A stretch of DNA of 5,620 bases, from NCBI GenBank assembly GCA_964411925.1, contig CAYPNI010000193.1, positions 1-5,620 on the forward strand. Reading direction: 5' to 3'. Below are positions 1 to 5,612 of this stretch, in pieces. Each line of letters starts with the position of its first letter. The first letter of the stretch is position 1. The notes beneath the pieces are model-generated. The model had not been told where the DNA came from, made no database searches, and saw only the letters and a program-made list of their open reading frames with translations. A program made the translations under genes and the position numbers. The stretch is from VFKU01 sp964411925. Lineage in GTDB: Bacteria; Hydrogenedentota; Hydrogenedentia; Hydrogenedentales; GCA-2746185.

Positions 1-580
1 ACCCGGCGCGCTGGATTTTGACCATCATTTCGGCGCAGATGACGCCGCTGTCGCTGACGAGTTCGACGGTGTCGAACACGCGGCGGCGAATCAGCCGGAA
101 GTCGCAGTCGACATCGCGGAGTTTCAGGCCGAACGCGGTCTTGACGAGCCAGTGGTAAACCCGGCCGATGACGATGCGGTGCAGCGGGTCATGCCGCGTG
201 ATTTTGTAGCCCTGGACAACGTCGACGCCGGGGTTGGCGTGCTCGAGCAGGCGGTCCATCTCGCGCACGTCATACTGCGCGTCGCCGTCGGTGTAGAAAA
301 TCCAGTCGCGCGTGGCCGCGGCGAATCCGCTGCGCAGCGCGCTTCCGTAGCCGAGGTTTTCGCCGTGATGCAGGACGCGCACCTTCGGAAACCGGCGTTC
401 GATCTCGCGCAGCACGTCCTGCGTGTGGTCTGCGCTGCCGTCGTCGATCAGCGTCACGTCGTAGTCCAGCCCAAGCCGCTCGGCGGTCTGGAGGGTCAGC
501 AAGACCATGCTGCCCATCGTGCCCCAGTCCTGGTAGCACGGGTAGAAAATCGATACCGATTTTGACGGGTCCGCCATCAT
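1..580 (-). CDS. GT2 family glycosyltransferase, dolichyl-phosphate-sugar synthase-like (3' end cut by window)
   Basis: This frame stays open from the ATG at 580 to the left edge, giving 193 residues without a stop. Family 2 (GT-A) motifs are in order: a first beta strand with SIFYPCYQDWGT (about 10-21), LIDDGSADHT (44-53) where DD binds the nucleotide, NLGYGSALRSGF (75-86), the metal-binding YTDGDAQYD (96-104), and DVDCDFRLIRR (156-166), typical of DPM1-like enzymes. By family knowledge it would move a hexose from a nucleotide sugar to a polyprenyl phosphate at the cytoplasmic membrane face. Any C-terminal membrane anchor lies outside the window. Two in-frame ATGs (580, 577) sit in an ATGATG overlap with the upstream gene's TGA. 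The A/G-rich AAGGGGG just before gives better spacing to 577, so 577 may be the true start. Coupled translation with the GT-C gene is likely. Family is confident; sugar and acceptor are not determinable. Confidence 0.93.
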   Translation of the reverse strand, partial: MMADPSKSVSIFYPCYQDWGTMGSMVLLTLQTAERLGLDYDVTLIDDGSADHTQDVLREIERRFPKVRVLHHGENLGYGSALRSGFAAATRDWIFYTDGDAQYDVREMDRLLEHANPGVDVVQGYKITRHDPLHRIVIGRVYHWLVKTAFGLKLRDVDCDFRLIRRRVFDTVELVSDSGVICAEMMVKIQRAG

Positions 581-2304
581 TCCCCCTTGAGTTCTGCGAA
601 CCGCGCGGGTTCGGCGGCGCCATAGACGCGGTAGTGCCCGAAGCGTAGCGGCGCGTCGCCGCCGGGAACCTCCGACGCGGCCACGCGATCGCTTGCGATG
701 AGAATGGCGCCGGCGGGGGCGGTACTGCCGGCTTCGTCGATCAATTCGACGGCGCGACCCGAAGCGAAATTGATCAGGCGTTCCGCGGGCCAATACGTCG
801 TCGCGAGGGGCGCGCCCTCGGGCAAGGTACGCACGTACTCTACGAGTCCGCGATCGGCCGCGGCCTGGTCAAGCGTGTACACGCGGAATGCGACCTGTGC
901 GGCCGGAATTGCGTATGCCACAACGAGCACTGCGGCAAGTGCAACCTGGGCGGCGCGAGGCATGCTCGGCGCGCTCGATCTCAGTCCTGCGCCAAACAGG
1001 CCGCCGCCGAACGCCGCCGCGATGGCCGCGGTGTACCACAGGTACCGCGGCAGGTGCATCGGCGTGAAGAAGACCCACCAGAACGCGTACATCGCCGCGA
1101 TTAGGAACAGCACAGCGAGCGCGGGGTCGAATCGGTCCTGAAACACACGTGGAACAACGAGCCCCAGCAACAAAATTGAGGCGGCCAGAATCGGGATGGC
1201 CTCGATGAATCTCGGCACGTGCTCGATCAGGGGCTCGAAACCGAAGACGAGCAGGTGCCGGTAATAGACGAGCATGGACGGCTGTTCGCCGATCAGGTCG
1301 CGTTGCAGAAACTTCACGAACGACCACGCCGCGAGCGGCACGATTGCGCCCAGGGCGACCGGAACGACGGAGCGCGTGCGGATGTGGCGCGCATTCGCGC
1401 GGTCGTATAGCCAGATTCCCGCGAATGCAAAGGCCGTGAGAACCAGGAAGGTCTTGGTCAATACGGCGAGGCCGAACAGCAGTCCGGTGGCTAGCGCAAG
1501 CGGCACCGAGGGCGCGGCCATGCTGCGACGCCAGCAAAGCAGCCCCGCGATTAGAAGCGTCAGCGCGGGCACTTCGCCGTACAGTGTGCGGGCGAGGTAG
1601 ACCGTGCCGAACGCGCCGAGCGGAACCAGCGCGGCGAGCAAGCCCGCGGCGCGTCCCCACGCGCCTGCGAAGAGGAAGTAGAGGGAAACCGGGAACGCGA
1701 GGCTGAACAGCGCCATCGGGAGCCGGCCGTGCTCGACGTCCACGCCGAGCGCGCTCAATGCCCCGGCGACCGGCGCGATCACCGTCGGGCCGACGGAATC
1801 GTAGTAGTCGAAGTGGACCAGGCGATCCGGCGGCAGACCCGAGGCGTACGCGCCGTGCTCGGCGAGATTTCTCGCGACGATGAGGTGGTGCAGTTCGTCC
1901 GGCGCGGCAAGCGGAAAGCGCGCGAGATTGGGGAAGACGAGCAACGCTGTCGCGGCGACGATGACGATAAGTTCCCAACGAAATGGTGTGGCTGCCGGGT
2001 GAGGAGATTGCTTCGTCGCCCCGCTACATGGCGTGACGACGCGCGATGACGCCTGGTGGATTGTCGAACGCTTCGACAGGACCCAAAAACCGCCGGCGGC
2101 GGCGAATGCAGTGAACACGAGCGCCTTGATCAGCAGTCGAGTTCCGTAGCCGGGTTCTTCGGTGAACGCGCCGGAGACGACCAAGCCGAACACCAGCCAG
2201 GATGCCGTCGCGGCGAACGCGGCGCAGACGACGCCGGCGAGAATGGAAACGCGCAGGTAGAGCCGCATGACGACGGCGCGGTTCTCCCCCGGCGCAACAT
2301 GCAT
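577..2304 (-). CDS. Polytopic GT-C membrane glycosyltransferase (PMT/ArnT-like, GT39-type)
   Basis: This is a hydrophobic protein of 575 residues from the ATG at 2304. Many membrane segments run through residues 18-475, followed by a soluble tail of about 100 residues, probably periplasmic. The GT-C signature is visible: a helix at about 112-127, then a loop with the acidic pair in LAAPDELHH (D136, E137), and a second conserved acidic site in ARTLYGEVP (E244). These enzymes take a sugar from a polyprenyl-phosphate carrier and transfer it outside the cytoplasmic membrane to protein, lipid or glycan. The start is uncertain. TTG 2331 (584 aa) and ATG 2268 (563 aa) are alternatives; 2304 is chosen because GGGGG lies 9 nt upstream. 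Its stop overlaps the start of the GT2 gene, which may supply the lipid-linked sugar. Unusual points are an extra two-helix segment before the core and a dispersed repeat translated within residues 86-101. Acceptor unknown. Confidence 0.9.
   Translation of the reverse strand: MHVAPGENRAVVMRLYLRVSILAGVVCAAFAATASWLVFGLVVSGAFTEEPGYGTRLLIKALVFTAFAAAGGFWVLSKRSTIHQASSRVVTPCSGATKQSPHPAATPFRWELIVIVAATALLVFPNLARFPLAAPDELHHLIVARNLAEHGAYASGLPPDRLVHFDYYDSVGPTVIAPVAGALSALGVDVEHGRLPMALFSLAFPVSLYFLFAGAWGRAAGLLAALVPLGAFGTVYLARTLYGEVPALTLLIAGLLCWRRSMAAPSVPLALATGLLFGLAVLTKTFLVLTAFAFAGIWLYDRANARHIRTRSVVPVALGAIVPLAAWSFVKFLQRDLIGEQPSMLVYYRHLLVFGFEPLIEHVPRFIEAIPILAASILLLGLVVPRVFQDRFDPALAVLFLIAAMYAFWWVFFTPMHLPRYLWYTAAIAAAFGGGLFGAGLRSSAPSMPRAAQVALAAVLVVAYAIPAAQVAFRVYTLDQAAADRGLVEYVRTLPEGAPLATTYWPAERLINFASGRAVELIDEAGSTAPAGAILIASDRVAASEVPGGDAPLRFGHYRVYGAAEPARFAELKGE
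2004..2050. repeat. Dispersed palindromic repeat, copy 1, inside the GT-C gene
   Basis: This 47-bp stretch aligns without gaps to 5566-5612, with 38 of 47 positions identical by my hand count. It begins GAGATTGCTTCGTCG, identical in both copies, and ends CGATGAC against CAATGAC. It resembles the short repeats built on GATTGCTTCGTCG...CGCAATGAC that are scattered through many bacterial genomes (recalled pattern, not searched). This copy is read in frame on the minus strand as about 16 residues, SSRVVTPCSGATKQSP, between membrane helices of the GT-C protein. Its central palindrome is decayed: the ends GTCG/CGAC still pair, but the inner stem is mostly lost compared with copy 2. Confidence 0.82.
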
Positions 2305-2616
2305 CTGTGGCGGCCCCCGAATCCCCCGCAATCGCCGCGCGTGTCCGTCCCCACGAACACGCCCGAACTGCGGGCTATTCTACTTCAATCCGCGCCGGAA
2401 AGTGGAACTCGGGCGGGCGCGGGGCCGCTGGTTGGCGAGATCGGTTCGTCGCAATGCCCGCTGCTCACAATCGTGGGTCGACAGGGGCGAGCTCGCGGAC
2501 GATCGTTGCCGGTTAGCCGCCGGGACGGCGGCGCTACGTTTGGCACCGGAATGACGGCGCTACGATTGGCCCCGGGACGGCGGCGCGACGTAGGGCGCGC
2601 TACGGACTCCGAGGCG
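2305..2616. other. Non-coding gap between lipoprotein array and glycosyltransferase genes
   Basis: About 310 bases separate the end of the last lipoprotein gene from the GT-C start. No reading frame here has a convincing start, ribosome site or protein-like composition. The gap contains three 26-bp tandem repeats at 2520-2597. Its only AT-rich patch, near 2377-2390, holds TAGAAT on the minus strand (2377-2382), a -10-like box about 73 bases before the GT-C start, but I see no good -35 partner at 16-18 bases. I find no hairpin followed by a T-run, so no intrinsic terminator can be called after the lipoprotein array. The gap suggests the glycosyltransferase pair has its own promoter. Confidence 0.6.
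2520..2597. repeat. Three tandem copies of a 26-bp unit
   Basis: Units at 2520-2545, 2546-2571 and 2572-2597 follow each other without spacer. All begin CCGG, share a GACGGCGGCG-like core followed by TACG or GACG, and end in a TTGGC or AGGGC segment. Units 1 and 2 share the exact block GGCGCTACG, and units 1 and 3 share CCGGGACGGCGGCGC. The array is entirely non-coding, just downstream of the last lipoprotein gene. Its function is unknown; it could be a degenerating minisatellite or a protein-binding array. Confidence 0.75.
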
Positions 2617-3063
2617 TCAGAAGCCCGAACTCAGCCACTGAATCTTCCAGCGGTCGTCGATTTTGACCAGGGTCGCTTTGTCTTCCTTCGTGCTGCCGTC
2701 GCCGTAATGCAGGATGTAGCCCACGGAGACGGACTGGCCCTGGTAGCGTTCCTCGCCCTGTTCGACCTTCTCGACGCTGCCGTTGCGCGTGAGCGGATCC
2801 CAGACGCGGTCGAGGTAGCCAAACGCGCCGGTGTGATCCTTGCCCATCGACGTGCCGGGATCGAGATACTTCGCCGACTCGTCGTAGTTGCCGTCGTTCC
2901 CGGCCATGATTGCCGCCTTGAGGATTTGGAACGGCACTTTGCCGTCCGCGTCGGGCACGCCTGCGGCGCCCGACGATCCGCCGCCGCCCGAGCCGCCGCA
3001 TCCGCAACACAGGGCGATCACCAGCGCAAGGCCGGCGTGGCGGGATTTTGCGATGAGTTTCAC
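2617..3063 (-). CDS. Lipoprotein with DUF4878/NTF2-like domain (array member 4, last in operon)
   Basis: This protein of 148 residues starts at a GTG (3063), with GGAG 9 nt upstream. A basic N-terminus and hydrophobic stretch (1-18) lead to CCGC, with Cys22 the likely lipidated residue. The lipobox is poor because -3 is Cys, and Cys19 or Cys20 are alternatives. A Gly/Ser linker follows (about 23-35). The folded domain runs from VPDADG to the end, with an N-terminal helix containing IMAGNDGNYDESAKYL, a middle TRNGSVEKVE strand, and the closing IDDRWKIQW motif. The family resembles small NTF2-like proteins that bind unknown ligands; no enzymatic residues can be assigned. It is closest to the gene immediately upstream (26 nt gap): both have VPDADG, TRNG and RWKI. 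Gly at +2 after the Cys is compatible with outer-membrane sorting under the E. coli rule. Role unknown. Confidence 0.88.
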   Translation of the reverse strand: MKLIAKSRHAGLALVIALCCGCGGSGGGGSSGAAGVPDADGKVPFQILKAAIMAGNDGNYDESAKYLDPGTSMGKDHTGAFGYLDRVWDPLTRNGSVEKVEQGEERYQGQSVSVGYILHYGDGSTKEDKATLVKIDDRWKIQWLSSGF

Positions 3064-3089
3064 GTCAATGTTCTCCGGTCGTCCTCGAG

Positions 3090-3575
3090 TCAGAATGGAT
3101 TCTCATGGGTCATCCATGCGATTTTCCATCGGTTGTCCACGCGTTCAATCGTTGCCCGTTCCCGGAACGTCGACGCGTCGTTGTAGTGCACGCGGTATTC
3201 GACGGTGACCTCTTTGTCGTGGTACTGCTCGCCGACAAACTCCAGCCGGGCGATGTTGCCGTTGCGCGTGAACGGCGGCCACTTCTGCGGCATGACGTTG
3301 CGGCCCACGGGGTCGGTGCCCATCGCCGACTCTGGCAGGATGTACACCTCCGCGGCGGCGAAGTCGCCCGCGTTCGCCGCCATCACTGCGCCGTGCAGCA
3401 CGTCGAACGGCGTCCGGCCGTCCGCATCGGGGACGCTGTCGGCCCGGCCCGGATAGGCCGTGGCCTCGACGCCGCCCTCAGCCTCGCCACCGCTGCCGCC
3501 ACTCCCACCGCAACCGGCCGCCAACGCAGCGGTGACACACCACACGACGAGCGCGGCTTGAATCCCGCGACGCAT
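3090..3575 (-). CDS. Lipoprotein with DUF4878/NTF2-like domain (array member 3)
   Basis: This protein of 161 residues starts at ATG 3575, preceded by GGAGAG about 10 nt upstream. The signal peptide has Arg2-Arg3, a hydrophobic core and ALAAGC, with Cys22 the predicted lipidated residue. A long flexible GGSGGSGGEAEGG linker follows. The domain begins at VPDADGRTPF and carries the helix AVMAANAGDFAAAEVYIL, then FTRNGNIARLEF, a beta strand pair with VEYRVHY, and VDNRWKIAW near the C-terminus. It is the sister of the 2617-3063 protein and more distant from the two upstream members. It lies 39 nt after member 2 and 26 nt before member 4, consistent with one transcript. It may be outer-membrane anchored, facing the periplasm. 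No function can be assigned beyond a probable ligand- or protein-binding fold. Confidence 0.88.
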   Translation of the reverse strand: MRRGIQAALVVWCVTAALAAGCGGSGGSGGEAEGGVEATAYPGRADSVPDADGRTPFDVLHGAVMAANAGDFAAAEVYILPESAMGTDPVGRNVMPQKWPPFTRNGNIARLEFVGEQYHDKEVTVEYRVHYNDASTFRERATIERVDNRWKIAWMTHENPF

Positions 3576-3614
3576 ACGAAATGTTCTCTCCGACTATCCG
3601 CGACGATGGCGCGG

Positions 3615-3989
3615 TCAGATGGTGATCTTCCACGCCCCGTCTTGCTTGACGACCGAGTGCTCCTGGTCTTCCACGCCGCCGTCCTTGAAATGGACGCGGA
3701 CTTTGACAGTGGCGCCTTCGCCGCGGACCTCGGTGCTCACGACTTCAAGCTTCGTCATCGTGCCGCTGTGAGTCATTTCGTCGGACATGCTCTTGCCGCC
3801 GTCCATGTTGGCCATCTGCGCAAGCGCGGGCGAGAGGAACTTGATCGCCTCGGAGTGCTTGCCCGCGTTCATTGCCTTGAACCAGCCCTTCACGGCGCCT
3901 TCCGGGCCGCCGCCGCCACCGCAACCCGCCGCGACGAGTGCCAGTGCAATGCAGAGAGCCGCGCCTGCCAACGTACGATTCCGATTCAT
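3615..3989 (-). CDS. Lipoprotein with DUF4878/NTF2-like domain (array member 2)
   Basis: This protein of 124 residues starts at ATG 3989. The sequence begins MNRNRTLAG with a hydrophobic core and LVAAGC, giving Cys23 as the lipidation site, then a Gly run. The domain includes GAVKGWFKAMNAGKHSEAIK (about 31-50), THSGTMTKLEVVS, VKVRVHFKDGG and the final DGAWKITI with W120 and K121. This matches the DUF4878 pattern of an N-terminal A/G-rich helix, alternating strands and a terminal W-K-I. The start is chosen because the signal peptide begins here and GGAGG lies 10 nt upstream. The frame is open further: an in-frame ATG at 4064 overlapping the previous stop would add 25 residues, also starting MNRN, and would push the signal peptide inside. 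It is most similar to the next gene upstream (member 1). Role unknown. Confidence 0.87.
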   Translation of the reverse strand: MNRNRTLAGAALCIALALVAAGCGGGGGPEGAVKGWFKAMNAGKHSEAIKFLSPALAQMANMDGGKSMSDEMTHSGTMTKLEVVSTEVRGEGATVKVRVHFKDGGVEDQEHSVVKQDGAWKITI

Positions 3990-4065
3990 CTCACATGTTC
4001 CTCCGTTATGGTCGTTTCCGTTCGATTGTTTCGTCTCGGACATGCTCGCGCAGTTCCGATTCATC
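3979..4065 (-). repeat. 12-bp direct repeat carrying two copies of the start of array member 2
   Basis: GATGAATCGGAA occurs at 3979-3990 and again at 4054-4065, exactly 75 bases apart and in the same reading frame. Both copies contain an ATG followed by codons for Asn-Arg-Asn. The upstream copy overlaps the stop codon of array member 1. The match ends at both borders, so this is a short exact duplication of the gene start. Confidence 0.7.
4000..4004 (-). promoter_or_regulatory. Ribosome-binding site GGAGG deciding the start of array member 2
   Basis: The strongest Shine-Dalgarno match in the array, GGAGG, lies 10 nt before ATG 3989 on the minus strand. A nearer ATG (3997-3995) is followed at once by TGA, a start-stop pair that cannot encode a protein but could affect initiation. 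This site argues against the longer in-frame start at 4064. Confidence 0.6.
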
Positions 4066-4456
4066 ACAAGGCTAGTTTCCACGAGCCGCCTTCCTGGATC
4101 ATGGAGTACGTCCCGTCGGTCATGCCGCCGTCCTGGAACAGCAGCCGCGCGTACACGGCCACGCCGGGGCCCGACTCCGTCTCGGAGACGATCTCGACGC
4201 TCTTGAGCGTGCCGTCGCGCGTCATCATGTCGAGCATGGCCTTCGTGCCCATGCTTTTGACCGACGCCAGTGAGCCTGAGGCGACGTAGCTCTCCGCCTT
4301 GGCGTAGTCGCCGGCGTTGCCTGCCATGAGGAACGCCTCGACCGCAGCGCCGGGGCCCGATTTGGCGCTCGAACTGGAACTCGAATCCGATCCGGAGCAC
4401 CCGGAAAGCACGAGTGCGAGCAGGACGGCGGACGGGGCAACAACGCGGCGGAACAT
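4064..4456 (-). CDS. Lipoprotein with DUF4878/NTF2-like domain (array member 1, first in operon)
   Basis: This protein of 130 residues starts at ATG 4456, with GAGG about 9 nt upstream. It has the best lipobox of the set: basic MFRR, a hydrophobic core, then LSGC with Cys20 lipidated, Ser at +2. A serine-rich linker (GSDSSSSSSAKSG) leads to the domain: GAAVEAFLMAGNAGDYAKAESYV, a middle helix with MLDMMTRDGTLKSVEIVS, strands with VAVYARLLFQDGG, and a terminal GGSWKLAL. The layout is that of DUF4878-type NTF2-like folds, which lack a defined catalytic role. It heads the four-gene array; its TGA overlaps a second ATG (TGATG) in the frame of member 2, separated from that gene's preferred start by 75 nt. 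The polyserine linker could be a flexible spacer or an O-glycosylation target (inference). Confidence 0.9.
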   Translation of the reverse strand: MFRRVVAPSAVLLALVLSGCSGSDSSSSSSAKSGPGAAVEAFLMAGNAGDYAKAESYVASGSLASVKSMGTKAMLDMMTRDGTLKSVEIVSETESGPGVAVYARLLFQDGGMTDGTYSMIQEGGSWKLAL

Positions 4457-4544
4457 CGGATGGCACCTCGCAAGTGGATGGAGCGAGAAGGAGAATACGC
4501 GGCGATGTTGTCCAAAGCAATCGTTATTTTCTTTGCCGGCCTCG
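4457..4544. other. Divergent intergenic region between lipoprotein array and HAD gene
   Basis: These 88 bases separate two divergent genes and include the most AT-rich patch of the window (about 4508-4534). The minus-strand promoter candidate lies here. For the plus-strand HAD gene I see a TATTTT box (4525-4530) about 15 bases before its ATG but no properly spaced -35, so its transcript may have a very short leader. A regulator acting here could affect both directions, but no clear operator palindrome is visible. Confidence 0.5.
4492..4520 (-). promoter_or_regulatory. Candidate sigma-70-type promoter for the lipoprotein array
   Basis: On the minus strand TTGCTT (4520-4515) and TATTCT (4497-4492) are separated by exactly 17 bases. 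An A-rich stretch lies just upstream of the -35 box, like an UP element. Transcription would start near 4485, leaving a leader of about 30 bases before ATG 4456. The -35 box matches the consensus at only three of six positions and the -10 at four, so this is a candidate supported mainly by spacing and location. Confidence 0.4.
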
Positions 4545-5537
4545 ATGGGGAGTGTTAAAGTTTCGCGGGAATTCGAGCCGAAGGAATTCGATTTGGACGA
4601 GCGGGGCCTGTTTCAACAAAACGTCATCGCGCTGATCTGGGACTTCGACCGGACGCTGTCGCCGGGCAACATGCAGCGGCCGATTTTCGAGGAGTACGGC
4701 ATCGACGAGGCGGCGTTCTGGGCCGAGGTGAACGCCCTGCCCGCGTACTACGCGCGCGCGGGGGTCACCGTGCAGGCGGACACGTGTTACCTGCCCCACA
4801 TCCTGTCGTACGTGCAGCGGGGACGCATGCCGGGGCTGACGAACTCCAAGCTGCGCGAACTGGGCGCGCGCGTAAAGTTGTTCCCCGGACTGCCCGAGGC
4901 GTTCGACGTGCTCCGCGCCGTGCTGGACGCGGATCGATATCGCGACGCCGATCTGCGGGTGGAGCACTACGTCGTCAGCACGGGACTCGAAGCGATGATC
5001 CAGGGGACGCCGATCGCGTCCAAAGTGAACGGCATCTGGGCGTCAGGGTTCATCGAAGAACCCGCGTCGCCGGGGTATGACACGCGCGCGACGCCGGGCT
5101 CGGGCGTGATCAGCCAGGTCGCGGGCCTGCTCGACAACACGACCAAGACGCGCGCGATCTTCGAGATCAACAAGGGCGTCAACATGAACGTGGGCATCTC
5201 GGTGAATGATTCGATCGCGGACGAGGATCGCCGCGTGCCGATCCGCAACATGATCTATATCGCCGACGGCCCGAGCGACGTACCGTCGTTTTCCGTCGTG
5301 AAGCGCAACGGCGGCATGACGCTGGCCGTGTACGAGGCGGAGAGCAGGGAACGGCTCGCCCAAGCGAACGACTTGCACCGGATTGGCCGAGTGCATATGT
5401 TTGGCGCGGCCGATTACCGCCCGAAAAGCCACACGATGGAGTGGCTCGAGATCCAGATTCGCGAGATTGCCGACCGAATCATCGACGAGCGCACGCGCCG
5501 CACGCAGTCCCGCGTCCACAAGGGGCCGCGGCACTAG
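4545..5537 (+). CDS. HAD-superfamily hydrolase, probable phosphatase
   Basis: This protein of 330 residues has all four HAD motifs. Motif I is IWDFDRTLSPG with nucleophile D33, acid/base D35 and T37. Motif II is YVVSTG with S145. Motif III is the lysine in NTTKTRAI (K201). Motif IV is IYIADGPSDVPSF with D241 and D245 for Mg2+. The cap region between motifs I and II is about 105 residues, mostly helical in character (for example FWAEVNALPAYYARAG), suggesting a C1-type cap as in SerB-like enzymes. It would hydrolyse a phosphate ester in the cytoplasm; no signal peptide or membrane segment is present. Substrate unknown. ATG 4545 is chosen because the frame upstream overlaps the divergent lipoprotein gene and its promoter. 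There is no good Shine-Dalgarno; TTG 4533 is an alternative. It is transcribed away from the lipoprotein array, so a shared function is not implied. Confidence 0.93.
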   Translation: MGSVKVSREFEPKEFDLDERGLFQQNVIALIWDFDRTLSPGNMQRPIFEEYGIDEAAFWAEVNALPAYYARAGVTVQADTCYLPHILSYVQRGRMPGLTNSKLRELGARVKLFPGLPEAFDVLRAVLDADRYRDADLRVEHYVVSTGLEAMIQGTPIASKVNGIWASGFIEEPASPGYDTRATPGSGVISQVAGLLDNTTKTRAIFEINKGVNMNVGISVNDSIADEDRRVPIRNMIYIADGPSDVPSFSVVKRNGGMTLAVYEAESRERLAQANDLHRIGRVHMFGAADYRPKSHTMEWLEIQIREIADRIIDERTRRTQSRVHKGPRH

Positions 5538-5565
5538 GGCCACGGAAGTCAAGGCTTCGGTTGGA

Positions 5566-5612
5566 GAGATTGCTTCGTCGTCCCGCTACGCAGCGGGACT
5601 CCTCGCAATGAC
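5566..5612. repeat. Dispersed palindromic repeat, copy 2, intergenic hairpin
   Basis: This is the intact copy of the 47-bp repeat also found at 2004-2050. It folds as a hairpin: GTCCCGCT (5580-5587) pairs perfectly with AGCGGGAC (5592-5599) around an ACGC loop, and ATTGC (5569-5573) pairs with GCAAT (5605-5609) outside an internal loop. It starts 28 bases after the HAD stop codon. There is no T-run after the stem on either side, so it is not a classical intrinsic terminator, although it could stabilise or end the HAD transcript. Confidence 0.82.

Noticed and set aside
869..1978. A 369-residue minus-strand frame inside the GT-C gene
   Set aside because: It is extremely Arg-rich and is the out-of-frame shadow of the GT-C membrane protein.
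2056..4289. Long plus-strand frames (2056-3186 and 3105-4289)
   Set aside because: They lie opposite the lipoprotein genes, are rich in Arg, Ala, Val and His, lack signal or domain features, and are explained as antisense shadows of GC-rich coding sequence.
4150..4365. Repeated 13-mer CGCCGGGGCCCGA in array member 1
   Set aside because: Both copies encode similar Ser-Gly-Pro-Gly turns in GC-rich codons; this is likely chance or composition, not a repeat element.
3990..4520. A 301-residue minus-strand frame ending at 3615
   Set aside because: Its first two thirds are an Arg-rich frame shadow of lipoprotein member 1; only the part from 3989 has a signal peptide and domain.
4317..4544. In-frame upstream extension of the HAD gene to 4317
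   Set aside because: It overlaps the divergent lipoprotein gene and its promoter, has a non-HAD-like composition, and the HAD fold begins after the ATG at 4545.
5538..5565. Possible terminator hairpin GAAG...CTTC right after the HAD stop
   Set aside because: The stem is only 4 bp with a six-base loop and no following T-run.
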